From positions 131,861 through 195,860 of the forward strand of contig NZ_KB731325.1 in the NCBI RefSeq assembly GCF_000353285.1: 64,000 nt of DNA. The letters are read 5' to 3'. A model generated the notes under the pieces. It worked only from the letters and a program-made list of their open reading frames with translations, did not search any database and was not told where the DNA came from. This DNA is from Leptolyngbya boryana PCC 6306. GTDB lineage: Bacteria > Cyanobacteriota > Cyanobacteriia > Leptolyngbyales > Leptolyngbyaceae. Positions 23,937 through 33,974 of the stretch are shown one piece after another. The position numbers were made by a program, and so were the translations under genes. How positions within the stretch are numbered: the first letter of the stretch is position 1; the number at the start of each line of letters is the position of its first letter.

Positions 23937-24761
23937 GGTTGTGTCGCAAAGATGATAAGGTAGGGAAGCTCAATTTTTCTTTAGCCTTGCCCTAAATGAC
24001 GACCGACTCGCTGTTCAAATGGCATCACTTTCTGCCTGAAATTATCTTGCTGAACGTGCGCTGGTATTGTCGCTATTCTTTGAGCTACCGGAATTTAGAG
24101 GAAATGATGGCGGAAAGGGGTGTTGCAGTTGATCATTCCACCCTTAATCGCGCTCGTTTTGAAATTCGCCTCCAAACTCGACAAGCGCATTCGTCCGTTT
24201 CTGAATCCAACCAATGACTCATGACGGGTGGACGAAACTTACATCGAAATTCGAGGTGCGTGGAAATATCTATATCGAGCAGTGGATTCAGAGGGCAATA
24301 CGCTGGACTTCATGCTGAGCGCGAAACGGTATGGTAAGGCAGCAGCGCGATTTTTCCGTAAAGTGTTGGCAGCCAAGCATACTCAAACTCCCCGAGTGAT
24401 TACCGTGGATAAAAATGCCGCGTATCTAGTTGCGATGGATGAATTGAAGCAGGAGAAAACATTGAAAGCCGAGACCGAATTACGACAGAGCAAGTACTTG
24501 AACAACAGGATTGAGCGGGACCATCGGAATGTGAAACGGATTGTCAAACCGATGATGGGATTTCAATCATTCAACACGGTGAGAAGAACTCTTCGTGGGA
24601 TTGAGGCAATGGCGATGATCCGCAAAGGACAGGTAAAGGGAATTAGTCGAGGGGATAGTGTATCTCAAGCAGCATTCATCAATGAGACCTTTGGAGTTAC
24701 TGCTTAAGAAATACGAACGAGACCAGTTTGTTTGTCACTTTAAAAGCTTTGCGACAGAACC
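23937..24761 (+). mobile_element. IS6-family element, defective
   Basis: Inverted ends GGTTGTGTCGCAAAG (23937-23951) and CTTTGCGACAGAACC (24747-24761), 825 bases, with one IS6 transposase gene that is disrupted by two lesions. Size and ends are normal for IS6. Confidence 0.75.
23996..24707 (+). pseudogene. IS6 transposase, broken by a frameshift and a nonsense codon
   Basis: N-terminal part FKWHHFLPEIILLNVRWYCR and LSYRNLEEMMAERGV are typical IS6. After HSTLNR the frame shifts by a small indel near 24150; the correct frame then reads VLKFASKLDKRIRPFLNPTN and hits TGA at 24222-24224, where the family has Trp (S-W-R before DETY). The rest, DETYIEIRGAWKYLYRAVDS, TVDKNAAY and ERDHRNVKRIVKPMMGFQSF, supplies the DDE residues. 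Two independent lesions mean the copy is dead. Confidence 0.85.
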
Positions 24762-25239
24762 ACGTGCTGGATGTCTTGCTGCAACGGCAACGAGACACAA
24801 AGGCAGCAGAGCGATTCTTCCGCAAATTGCTAAAGAAACAGGGCTTTGTGCTACGGGTGATGGTCACCGACACATTAAAGAGCTACGAAGCGGCAAAGAG
24901 ACGAGTGATGCCGAGTGTAGAACATCGACAGCACAAGGGGTTAAATAATCGAGCGGAGAATTCGCATCAACCAACCAGAGTGCGAGAGCGACGAATGCGG
25001 CGATTCAAATCCCTAGGGCAAGCCCAACGATTTCTTTCTACGTTTGACCTAATTCGAGGACACTTTCATCCCAAGCAACATGAACTAAGTGCGAAACAAT
25101 ATCGAGAACAACTCTGCCACCGCTTTGAAGATTGGCGAGAAATCACTTGTCTGAAAGATGCTGCGTAAATTGAGCGAGACTAACAATTGGGGGATTATCG
25201 CGCTTAATTTTGAATATTCTCGATTAAGTTGACAGTGCC
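24762..25239 (+). mobile_element. IS6-family remnant, 3' part with right end
   Basis: Encodes the last ~135 residues (24762-25168) of a second IS6-type transposase: VLDVLLQRQRDTKAAERFFR, VTDTLKSYEAAKR, NNRAENSHQPTRVRERRMRR. The 5' half is missing and the other IS6 end abuts it. The right end GATTAAGTTGACAGTGCC finishes at 25239. The last 180 bases (25060-25239) recur at 47273-47452 with one difference seen by eye. Confidence 0.75.
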
Positions 25240-25257
25240 GTTTTTTCAAACATCCTC

Positions 25258-25315
25258 TAAAACAATACGAACGAGACCAATTCGTTTGTCACTTTAAGAC
25301 CTTTGCAACAGTGCC
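25258..25315 (+). repeat. Third IS6-type end
   Basis: Matches the right end of the defective IS6 (24712-24761) and the inverse of 22658-22720, ending in TTTGCAACAGTGCC. The stretch 25240-25546 holds this remnant and otherwise no gene; the rest is probably leader of the kinase gene. Confidence 0.65.
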
Positions 25316-25546
25316 ACAAGGCGAATATGTTCTTCATGATAATGCCAAAGATAAAAACAGCAGAGAACAAATTTTGCAGTTCTACCACTAGATAGATAGT
25401 TACATACCCCTGAAGTAGGATAATCGGTTACAGCGCATTTTACGCTCCCAAATCTACTGATGTAAGACCCGTATCTATGTTAGAAGCATCTGGTCTAAAA
25501 TTCGCCCAAATCAATTCTTCAATATCAGCCTGGAGTTAGAAGGACG

Positions 25547-26426
25547 ATGGGCAAGAAAAATTCAAGATGGTTAAGGAATGCTCAAACGCGGCAGAATGGT
25601 TCACCATCTTACATTGCACAATATGGTGTGGCGATCGTTTCTGTTACTTTGGCGTTAGGAATCATCCTTGCACTTAATGCTTATCTCGCATCAACACCGT
25701 CTCCTCTCTTTTTTGCTGCTGTCATGCTGAGTGCATGGTATGGTGGGTTAGATTCAGGAATCCCTGCAACAGTCTTTCCTACGCTTGTCATCAACTTTTT
25801 CCTGGTTGAGCCGATTTACGAGCTTGGTATGCCTGATTTGGGGACTTTTGCGCGCCTCGGTCCTTTCGTGATGACAGCGCTTTTCATTAATTCATTAACC
25901 GAAGCCCAGCGAGCTGCTCGTCATAAAGCAGAAATAAAGTTCAAGTCTCTACAGGAAAGTGAAGCCCAATTTGGCTGTTTAGCAGGATCTAACATCATTA
26001 GAACGTTAGTCGCCAGAATAGATGGCGTAATCCTTGACGCGAACCAAAACTTTCTACAGCTTGTGGGCTCCAGCCAAGAGGAATTGCATACTGGTCGATT
26101 AGATTGGCGCATGATCACACCTCCTGAATCTGTGGGGGGCAGTGAAAGAGCAGTCGCTCAACTACTGTTAACGGGAGGCTGTACCCCGCTTGAGAAGGAG
26201 TACCCCCGTAAAGATGGGTTTCGTGTTCCTGTCCTGCATGGTGCAGTGATGACTGGAGACGTAACGGTTACAGATTTTGTGCTGGATTTGAGCGAACACA
26301 AACGAGTGACCGCGATTCAACAAGAAGCCATGCGCCGAGAGCATTTGCTGCTTGCACCTCAGCGAGCAGCAAATGCTCAGCTTGAAACGGTGCTAGCCAG
26401 TATTAACGATCAATTTCTGGTTCTAG
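25547..26426 (+). pseudogene. Hybrid histidine kinase, N-terminal part (split by IS701)
   Basis: First 292 residues of a kinase of ~1034 residues. Several hydrophobic segments (residues ~25-125: VAIVSVTLALGIILALNAYL, PLFFAAVMLSAWYGGL) resemble the KdpD-type DUF4118 membrane domain. A PAS domain follows (~150-255), with ILDANQNFLQLVG. The reading frame is broken at 26426 by an IS701 insertion, leaving SINDQFLVL at the junction. The protein should sit in the membrane with the kinase inside. Confidence 0.85.
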
Positions 26427-27880
26427 TACTACAGTTGTAGATCTATCGTGATAAGTCTTGGGAATATATAGCCTGACGGCGTTTGTAGTGATGGAACTGT
26501 GCCACTGTTTGATGCTGTTGTCGCCACATCGACCAATGCAATCGAAACAACATCGACTGTTTGAGTTCCCAACCTAAATGCCAGATCAAGCGGCGAATCT
26601 CAGCAATTGAGTTTGGAATTACAGACCACGCTTGCGCTTGAATGCGGAGAACTGACGCGATAGATGCCCCCCTTTTTCTAATTCAGATGCATGTGAGCGG
26701 ACTATCGTCAAAAACGCATGAGCGAGGCAAGATAAGGTGATATGACGATACCAGCCTTGCCAAGTTCTGACCTCATACTGGTCGAAGCCGACTTCCCCTT
26801 TGGCAGTTTGAAAGCACATTTCGATTGTCCAGCGCGTGCCTGCGATCTTGACGACGGCTTCGAGGGGAGTTCCCGTCGGAACAAATGCTAAGAAGTAGGC
26901 AACTTCATTGGGTTGGTCAACAGAACGGCGTGCCACCACCCAACGCTGCCAGTTTGGTCGCTCAGGATGCGGGATAGCAATCGCTGTCCAATCGAACCAG
27001 CGTTGTCCTTTTGCACCGCTGCCTGCACTCAGGCGTGACCAATCACTGGAGTCAAGTTCAGCAATAACTTGGTCAATCCGCTGTTTTTCCCACTTGAAAC
27101 TGACCGAGTGATCACACGCGACCTCCAGCACATAGCGCACCTGATGTTGTTCCAACAAATCGCGCAAGTGGTAGTCACTGCCATACACACTATCCCCTGT
27201 CACCCAGCCCACGGGCACTTGTGCTTCAAACGTTCGCTCCAGCATCATACGTGCCAGTTTTGGCTTGGTAGCAAACTTGCGCTCCACGGGGATATGCGCC
27301 GCTCGACAACGTGCCGCGTCGTCTGTCCAACTTTTCGGCAAGTACAATTCTCGGTCAAGAAATGTATGTCCTTGACGAGTTGCATAGACTAGGAACACGC
27401 CAATCTGACAGTTCTCGACTCGTCCTGCGGTTCCAGAGTACTGCCGCTGTACCCCAACGGAATGCTTGCCTTTTTTGAGAAATCCGGTTTCATCAATCAC
27501 AAGCACAGCTTCACGATCTCCCATCTGTTCCACCACATAGCTGCGAACATCATCCCGCAACTCATCTGCACTCCATTTTGACCGATTCAACAGATGTTGG
27601 ATGCCATAAGGTGTCTCATCGCCACATTGCTCTGACAACTGCCAACCGTTCTTGCGCTCAATTGGACTCAGCAACCCTTGAACGTACTCCTGCATCCGTT
27701 GTCTGGCTTCGACTCGTCCGAACTGATACCCGACTCGCGCAATCAGTGCATCGAATTCACGCAGCCATGTCTGCACCTCAGTCCTCATTTGTAGCAATGC
27801 ACCTGGATGACTCAGCATCGACCACCAGCCCCAAAATGTTCACGACATTTCTAGGGTTCCCAATATCTACAACTGTAGTA
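26427..27880 (-). mobile_element. IS701-family element inside a histidine kinase gene
   Basis: 1454 bases; ends TACTACAGTTGTAGAT and ATCTACAACTGTAGTA; 4-base target duplication CTAG at 26423-26426 and 27881-27884, which fits the YTAR rule of IS701. Closely related to the split copy at 12.4-15.2 kb. Confidence 0.9.
26619..27818 (-). CDS. IS701-family transposase
   Basis: 399 residues, frame intact. It has SPIERKNGWQLSEQCGD, the first Asp in VLVIDETGFLKKG, the second in WVTGDSVYGSD, and the third acidic residue in RWTIEMCFQTAKGEVG. Ending FSAFKRKRGL is the family's normal C-terminal region. It moves by cut and paste, so precise excision from the kinase gene is in principle possible. Oriented against the kinase gene. 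Length is normal for the family. Confidence 0.9.
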   Translation of the reverse strand: MLSHPGALLQMRTEVQTWLREFDALIARVGYQFGRVEARQRMQEYVQGLLSPIERKNGWQLSEQCGDETPYGIQHLLNRSKWSADELRDDVRSYVVEQMGDREAVLVIDETGFLKKGKHSVGVQRQYSGTAGRVENCQIGVFLVYATRQGHTFLDRELYLPKSWTDDAARCRAAHIPVERKFATKPKLARMMLERTFEAQVPVGWVTGDSVYGSDYHLRDLLEQHQVRYVLEVACDHSVSFKWEKQRIDQVIAELDSSDWSRLSAGSGAKGQRWFDWTAIAIPHPERPNWQRWVVARRSVDQPNEVAYFLAFVPTGTPLEAVVKIAGTRWTIEMCFQTAKGEVGFDQYEVRTWQGWYRHITLSCLAHAFLTIVRSHASELEKGGHLSRQFSAFKRKRGL

Positions 27881-30109
27881 CTAGATCAGCAGTCGCGTTA
27901 TGTTTACGTCAACGATCGAGTGATAAAAGTTGTGGGCCGATCTAAAGAAGAACTCATAGGTCAATGTATTTGGGATCTCTTTCCAGATCTCGTTGATAGC
28001 CAGTTTTATACTAAGGTGCATCGAGCCGCAGCAGAGCAGCGAAATCTTCAATTTGAATACTTTTATGCCCCCTGGCATCGGTGGTTTGAGAACCATATTT
28101 ATCCGTCTACCACCGGAGTTCCAATTCTTGTCACTGATATTACAGAACGCAAACGAGCAGAAGAAGAACTGCAATGCACAAATCAAACGCTACAAACCCT
28201 ACTCGATTTCTGTCCCGTTGCGATCGCATTTTTTGATTCAGAGAGAACTATTAAATTGTGGAATCGTGCAGCAGAGCAAATTTTTGGCTGGAGTGCCGAG
28301 GAGACTGTTGGCATAAATTGGCCAACAGTCCCTCATCGACAAGCGGAGTTTCTTGCCAGTCTTCAAACCGTGTTGAGTGGGCAATCCCTCAATGGATATG
28401 AAGCTCAGCATAAGCGGAAAAATGGACAGAGGGTGGATTTGGAAATCTGGGCGAATTTAACCCATGATGCAGAGGGAAGCCCCGGTTGCCTGGGAATTGC
28501 GTTAGACATTACCGAACGCAAGCAAGCAGAAGCAGCGCTCCGTCACAGTGAAGACCGATTTCAGGTACTGGTCAGCAATATGCCGGGCATGGTTTATCGT
28601 TATGCTCCCTGTGCAAATGGCAATGCTGCTTCTACCAAAGCTAAGTTTACTTATGTCAGCTCAGGTTCACGTGCATTGGTTGAACTAGAGCCTGAAGCAA
28701 TTCTTCAGGATGCAAACGACTTCCTGCAATTGATTCATCCCGACGATAAATCGTCTTTTCAAAATTCTGCTGACGTAGCTGTTCAAAACTCTGCACCTTG
28801 GCGTTGGGAAGGACGGCTAATTACACCCTCTGGGCAGCACAAATGGGTGCAGGGACGTTCGCGTCCTCAGTATACCGAGCAGAGAGAAGTTTGGGATAGG
28901 CTGTTTTTTGATATTACCGATCATAAGCGAGCCGAAGCGGAACGGTTACAACTTCTAGAACAAGAACGCGAAGCGAGAGAACAAGCAGAAGCTGCAAACC
29001 AGATTAAAGATGAGTTTTTGGCAGTCTTGTCTCATGAACTCCGAACACCCCTCAATCCAATTTTGGGCTGGTCGCGTTTGCTTCGGCAAGGAATACTCGA
29101 CAACAGTAGGACAACCACAGCCTTGGAAACCATTGAACGGAACGCCAAACTGCAAATTCAACTGATTGATGACCTGCTTGATATTTCTCGCATTTTGCAA
29201 GGCAAGCTTAGCCTGAAATCTGTCCCGGTGGAGTTGAACGCAACGATCGCAACTGCGATCGAAACGGTTCGACTTGCTGCTGAAGCAAAAGCGATTAGCA
29301 TTCAAATCCAGTTTGAGTGCAAAGCTATGACGGTTCTAGGAGATAGTGGTCGGTTACAGCAAGTGACTTGGAACCTACTGACCAATTCAGTGAAATTTAC
29401 GCCTGCAACCGGACAAATTCAAATTCGGCTGTCAACAACGCAGTTTCAGGCTCAGATTCAAGTCACGGATACTGGCAAGGGCATCCATCCAGACTTCCTC
29501 CCTCATGTCTTTGAATACTTTCGGCAGGCAGACAGCACCACAACTCGAACTTTTGGTGGGTTAGGATTGGGACTCGCAATTGTGCGGCATCTTGTAGAGT
29601 TACATGGCGGTCAGATTAGAGCAGAAAGTTCTGGAGAAGGGCAAGGCGCAACTTTTACGGTAACGCTTCCCCGGATGCCCTCATCCCCTTCAATTTTAGA
29701 GGAGGCACTACCGATGAGTGATCTGAATCTACAAGGCGCTAATGTTTTGGTGGTTGATGATGAAGTTGATAATCTTGAACTCGTTCAATTTATCTTAGAG
29801 CAAGCAGGCGCAACGATAATAGCTGCATCTTTGGCAACCGAAGCACTAGATCAAGTCCGTCAGTTAAAACCACACTTGATTGTTGCAGATATTGGGATGC
29901 CGGAGGTAGATGGTTATACGCTGATACAGCAAGTCCGAAAACTTCTTCCCGAGGAGGGTGAACAAATTCCAGCCATTGCACTAGCGGCTTATGCTAGCGA
30001 GGTGAATCAACAACAAGCTTTAGCCGTTGGGTTTCAGCGGCATCTTGCCAAGCCTGTCGATCCAGACGCGTTAGTGCAAGCGATCTCTGAATTACTCCAT
30101 CAGACCTAG
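27881..30109 (+). pseudogene. Hybrid histidine kinase, C-terminal part (split by IS701)
   Basis: 742 residues continuing the kinase: DQQSRYVYVNDRVIKVVG begins right after the insertion, in the frame of the N-terminal part once one CTAG copy is dropped. Three PAS domains with DITERK-type ends are followed by HisKA (FLAVLSHEL, His at 677 of the rebuilt protein), HATPase (NLLTNSVKF; GLGLGLAIVRHLVELHGG) and a receiver domain with Asp in VADIGMPEVDG (962). The C-terminal part alone could be made only from a promoter in the IS or a cryptic start. An active kinase is unlikely unless the IS excises. Confidence 0.88.
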
Positions 30110-30173
30110 TGCATCCAAAGATTTTTGACGCTTTTCTGCTTTATTACTCAACCTCCTGAATTTCTTAGTGACA

Positions 30174-33100
30174 ATGAATGACCCTAGCATCCGTACAAAT
30201 CCCCATCTTGACGAAGTCAATGCACTTCGCCAACGCCTGCGAGATTTGGAGCAGTCTCACAACCAGTGTCAGCAGCAACTTCAGCAACTCCAGCAACAGT
30301 TGAGCCGAGAAAGAACAGAGCGAAAGCAAACTGAAGCGGCACTGCGGGGAAGTGAAGAGCGGTTAAGTGTGGCGAATGAACGCTTTCAACTCGCAGCAAA
30401 AGCCGTCAATTGCTTGATCTATGATTGGGATCTAGAACGGGATCGAGTCGAACGAACCGATGGATTAACCCGGATTTTGGGGTATTCGCTGGAAGAAGCT
30501 GAACCCACGGGTCAATGGTGGCGAGATCGCGTTCACCCCAGTGATTTATCACGTATTCAAGAACAAGCCCTGGTGACGTTGACTACGCACGATTATTTTG
30601 CTGCTGAATATCGAGTTCTCAACAAGTCGAATCAGTACATTGATGTCTTGGATCAGGGTTTAGTCGTAGTGCGAGACTCGGATGGTAATCCCACACGAAT
30701 CGTAGGAAGTACCACGAATATTAGCGATCGAAAACAGGCTGAACGGCAACTTCAGGAAAGCCAACGATTCATTCAGCAGATCGCCGATGCAACACCGGGA
30801 ACCCTTTATGTTTATGACATGCTCGAGCAGTGCAATGTCTATGTCAATCGCCAGATTGGTGAACTGTTGGGCTATACTCCCGAGGACATCCAGAGGTTAG
30901 GGGATCAGCTATTTCCGCAACTGATGCATCCTGAAGATTTTGCGAATCTTGGTCTTCAGATTCAACGATTGGATCAAGCGCAAGATGACGAGATTGTCGA
31001 TCACGAGTATCGGATGCGCCATGCTAATGGGGAGTGGCGTTGGCTATGGAGCCGGAATACTGTTTCGACCCGATTGTCCGATGGACGAGCGCATCAAGTC
31101 GTCGGTACCGTGTATGACATTACTGCCCGTAAGCAAGCAGAAGCAGAATTGCTCAACCGAGAACAGGAGTTTCGGACGCTCGTTGAAAATACGCCAGATA
31201 TCGTCATTCGCTACGATCGTGACCTCCGCCATCTCTACATTAACCCTAGTGTTGAGCGGGCATTGGGGATTCCACCAGAACAATTCATTGGTAAAACAGG
31301 TTTTGAACTGGGCTTTACAGATGAGAGATCGCAACGCTGGTACGCCATCTTACAGCAGGTCTTTGAAACAGGGCAGCGTCAGTCGATCGAATATGAGTTT
31401 CCCAATTCATGCAACGAGTTGCGTTCGTACCGAGTTCGTTTTGTCCCTGAATTAATTCAGGGAGGGCAAGTCACAACCGTTCTCGCAGTTGCTACGGATG
31501 TAACAGAATACAAACGGGCAGAGCTATCCCTGCGCCAGAGCGAAGAACGGGTGCGATTAGCCATGGAAGGTGCTCAAATGGGCACCTGGGACGTAGACTT
31601 GAACACTGGAAAAGCCATCTGGTCAGTCCAACATTTCACGATGCTGGGTTATGAACCTGTAGCAACGGGGGAAGCCAGTGAGGACATGTGGAGTAGCCAT
31701 ATTTACCCGGACGATCGAGAACGAGTGTTAGCAGAATGGCAACGAGCACGTGAGGAACAACGGCTCTACCGTGCTGAATATCGCATCATCCGAGCAGATA
31801 ATCAGCAGATCAGGTGGTTAGCCGCACTAGGAAGTTTTACTTACGATACGAATGGCTTGCCCATTCGTTCTATTGGCGTTTTGTTTGATATTAGCGATCG
31901 CAAACAGGTAGAAGCTGACCGAGAGCAACTATTGCACGAACTGTCAACCGAACGCGCTCAATTTGAAGCAGTGCTACGGCAAATGCCTGCGGGTGTCATC
32001 ATTGCCCATGCTCCTTCCGGTAAATTGATCTTGGGAAATCAGCAAGTTGAACAGATCTGGCGGCAACCGTTTCTCTCTGCCAATAATATTAATGAATACG
32101 GTGTATATCAGGGCTTCCACCCCGATGGAAAATTGTATCAACCCGAAGAATGGCCCTTAGCACGTTCTCTGATGACTGGTGAGATTGTTGATCAAGAGGA
32201 GATTCGCTTTGTTCGGGGAGATGGACTTAAAGGTGTGATCAATGTGAGTTCAACGCCTGTCTACAACTCCCACAGAGAGATTATTGCTGGGGTTGTGATT
32301 TTTCAAGATGTGACCAGCCGTAAGCAAGCAGAAGAATCTTTACGGCAGAGTGAAGAACGGTTGCGTCTCGCATTATTAGTGGGTCAATCAGGGATTTGGG
32401 ATTGGGATATTGCCCATAATCACATCACATGGTCTGAGCAAATCTATCAGTTTCACGGCTTAACATCCGAAACCTTTAGCGGCAAAGTCGAGGATTTTGC
32501 CGAGTTGATTCATCCCGAGGATCAGGCAAAAGTGTCAAAAGCGATCGATCAGGCTCTAAGGGAGCGATCAGGCTATGAAATGGAATTTCGGGCTGTCCAT
32601 CCCACTGGTGAAATTCGCTGGCTCTCGACCAGAGGCGGCGTGATTTTTGATCAACAAGGCAGCCCAGCGCGAATGTTGGGTGCAACAATTGATATCACAG
32701 AGCGCAAAGCCATCGAGGTAGAACGTGAACAACTCCTGAGGCGAGAACAGATTGCCCGTGAGCAGGCAGAAGTCGCGAACCGCATTAAAGATGAATTTCT
32801 CGCAGTGCTGTCCCATGAATTAAGAACGCCACTCAATCCGATTTTAGGCTGGACAAGACTGTTACGGACTCACAATTTTGATCCCCAAGCAACCGATCGC
32901 GCTCTAGAAACAATCGAGCGCAATGCCAAACTTCAGGCTCAACTCATCGAAGACTTGCTCGATGTCTCTCGGATTTTGCAAGGCAAACTGAGATTGAATT
33001 CTTTTCCTGTGAACTTAGTGACGACGATCGAAGCCGCCCTCGAAACCGTACGATTATCCGCTGAAGCAAAAAGTATTCAAATCCAAACAATCTTGCACTT

Positions 33101-33908
33101 AGAGGTTGGGCAAGTCAACGGGGATGCGAATCGTCTCCAACAAGTGGTGTGGAATTTGCTCTCGAATGCGATCAAGTTCACACCGTCTGGTGGTCGTATC
33201 GAGGTTCGACTCACGCAGAGCGAAGCCTACGCTCAGATTCAGGTCAGCGACAACGGGCAGGGGATTCGTCCGGATTTCCTACCTCATGTGTTTGAGTATT
33301 TTTGTCAGGCGGATAGTAGTACGACTCGACAGTTTGGTGGATTGGGATTAGGACTTGCGATCGTCCGTCATCTTGTGGAACTGCATGGCGGCAGGGTGAA
33401 AGCCGAAAGCCCAGGGTGCGAGATGGGAGCGACTTTCACCGTTGAACTGCCGCTGATGGTATCGGCATTAACGCCTGATTTAGCAGTTGCGCCGAGTCAA
33501 GAAACCAAGAATCTGAAAAGTGTTCGCATCCTGATTGTGGATGACGAAGCAGATATGCGGGATTTGATTCGTTTCATTCTAGAAGATCAAGGAGCAACGG
33601 TTCGGGTGGCAGCATCCGCAGCGGAGGCATTACAACAGTTCACCGAATCAATGCCAGATGTGTTAATTAGCGATATCGGCATGCCCAACATGGATGGTTA
33701 TGCGTTAATAGCGCAGATCCGAACAGTTTTATCAAAGCAAGGGAAAACTGTTCCGGCAATTGCACTGACTGCCTATGCTGGAGAGGTCAATCAGCGCCAA
33801 GCTCTAGCGGCTGGATTTCAACTTCACCTTGCTAAACCCGTCGATCCAGAGCAGTTAGTAAAGTGCGTCTCGCAGGCTATAGGTTCATCCTTTAAACCTT
33901 CTTCTTAG
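30174..33908 (+). CDS. Multi-PAS hybrid histidine kinase
   Basis: 1244 residues from ATG 30174; an in-frame GTG lies two codons earlier. A short Gln-rich coiled coil (~10-50) precedes about six PAS domains with the repeating ITERK/ISDRK linkers. HisKA (FLAVLSHEL, His881) and HATPase (NLLSNAIKFTPSGG) are followed by a receiver domain with Asp1167 in LISDIGMPNMDG. No membrane segments, so cytoplasmic. It follows the split kinase by 64 bases on the same strand and shares its HisKA-HATPase-REC core very closely. Ligands of the PAS domains are unknown. A 10-bp stem just after the stop could terminate transcription weakly. Confidence 0.9.
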   Translation: MNDPSIRTNPHLDEVNALRQRLRDLEQSHNQCQQQLQQLQQQLSRERTERKQTEAALRGSEERLSVANERFQLAAKAVNCLIYDWDLERDRVERTDGLTRILGYSLEEAEPTGQWWRDRVHPSDLSRIQEQALVTLTTHDYFAAEYRVLNKSNQYIDVLDQGLVVVRDSDGNPTRIVGSTTNISDRKQAERQLQESQRFIQQIADATPGTLYVYDMLEQCNVYVNRQIGELLGYTPEDIQRLGDQLFPQLMHPEDFANLGLQIQRLDQAQDDEIVDHEYRMRHANGEWRWLWSRNTVSTRLSDGRAHQVVGTVYDITARKQAEAELLNREQEFRTLVENTPDIVIRYDRDLRHLYINPSVERALGIPPEQFIGKTGFELGFTDERSQRWYAILQQVFETGQRQSIEYEFPNSCNELRSYRVRFVPELIQGGQVTTVLAVATDVTEYKRAELSLRQSEERVRLAMEGAQMGTWDVDLNTGKAIWSVQHFTMLGYEPVATGEASEDMWSSHIYPDDRERVLAEWQRAREEQRLYRAEYRIIRADNQQIRWLAALGSFTYDTNGLPIRSIGVLFDISDRKQVEADREQLLHELSTERAQFEAVLRQMPAGVIIAHAPSGKLILGNQQVEQIWRQPFLSANNINEYGVYQGFHPDGKLYQPEEWPLARSLMTGEIVDQEEIRFVRGDGLKGVINVSSTPVYNSHREIIAGVVIFQDVTSRKQAEESLRQSEERLRLALLVGQSGIWDWDIAHNHITWSEQIYQFHGLTSETFSGKVEDFAELIHPEDQAKVSKAIDQALRERSGYEMEFRAVHPTGEIRWLSTRGGVIFDQQGSPARMLGATIDITERKAIEVEREQLLRREQIAREQAEVANRIKDEFLAVLSHELRTPLNPILGWTRLLRTHNFDPQATDRALETIERNAKLQAQLIEDLLDVSRILQGKLRLNSFPVNLVTTIEAALETVRLSAEAKSIQIQTILHLEVGQVNGDANRLQQVVWNLLSNAIKFTPSGGRIEVRLTQSEAYAQIQVSDNGQGIRPDFLPHVFEYFCQADSSTTRQFGGLGLGLAIVRHLVELHGGRVKAESPGCEMGATFTVELPLMVSALTPDLAVAPSQETKNLKSVRILIVDDEADMRDLIRFILEDQGATVRVAASAAEALQQFTESMPDVLISDIGMPNMDGYALIAQIRTVLSKQGKTVPAIALTAYAGEVNQRQALAAGFQLHLAKPVDPEQLVKCVSQAIGSSFKPSS

Positions 33909-33924
33909 TAAAGGCTAAGAAGAA
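33899..33924 (+). terminator. Hairpin at the end of the multi-PAS kinase gene
   Basis: Stem TTCTTCTTAG/CTAAGAAGAA (10 bp) with loop TAAAGG spans the stop codon. No T-run follows directly, so termination would be weak; an mRNA-stabilising role is equally possible. Confidence 0.3.
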
Positions 33925-33974
33925 TTCACAAGGGTTTTATTATTCACAATCGCGATGGCAAGGGAGCAATTAGA

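Larger units (their letters stand above)
22658..24761. mobile_element. Desaturase-bearing unit bounded by inverted IS6-type ends
   Basis: The 2.1-kb segment starts with GGTTCTGTCGCAAAG (22658) and ends with its exact inverse CTTTGCGACAGAACC (24747-24761). Inside are the desaturase gene and an IS6-type element (23937-24761) with a broken transposase. It looks like a composite or one-ended IS6 transposition product carrying cargo. No direct target duplication was identified with certainty. Confidence 0.55.

Noticed and set aside
27578..27880. Extension of the kinase C-terminal frame into the IS701 element
   Set aside because: This part is antisense to the transposase gene and not kinase; the true upstream part lies at 25547-26426.
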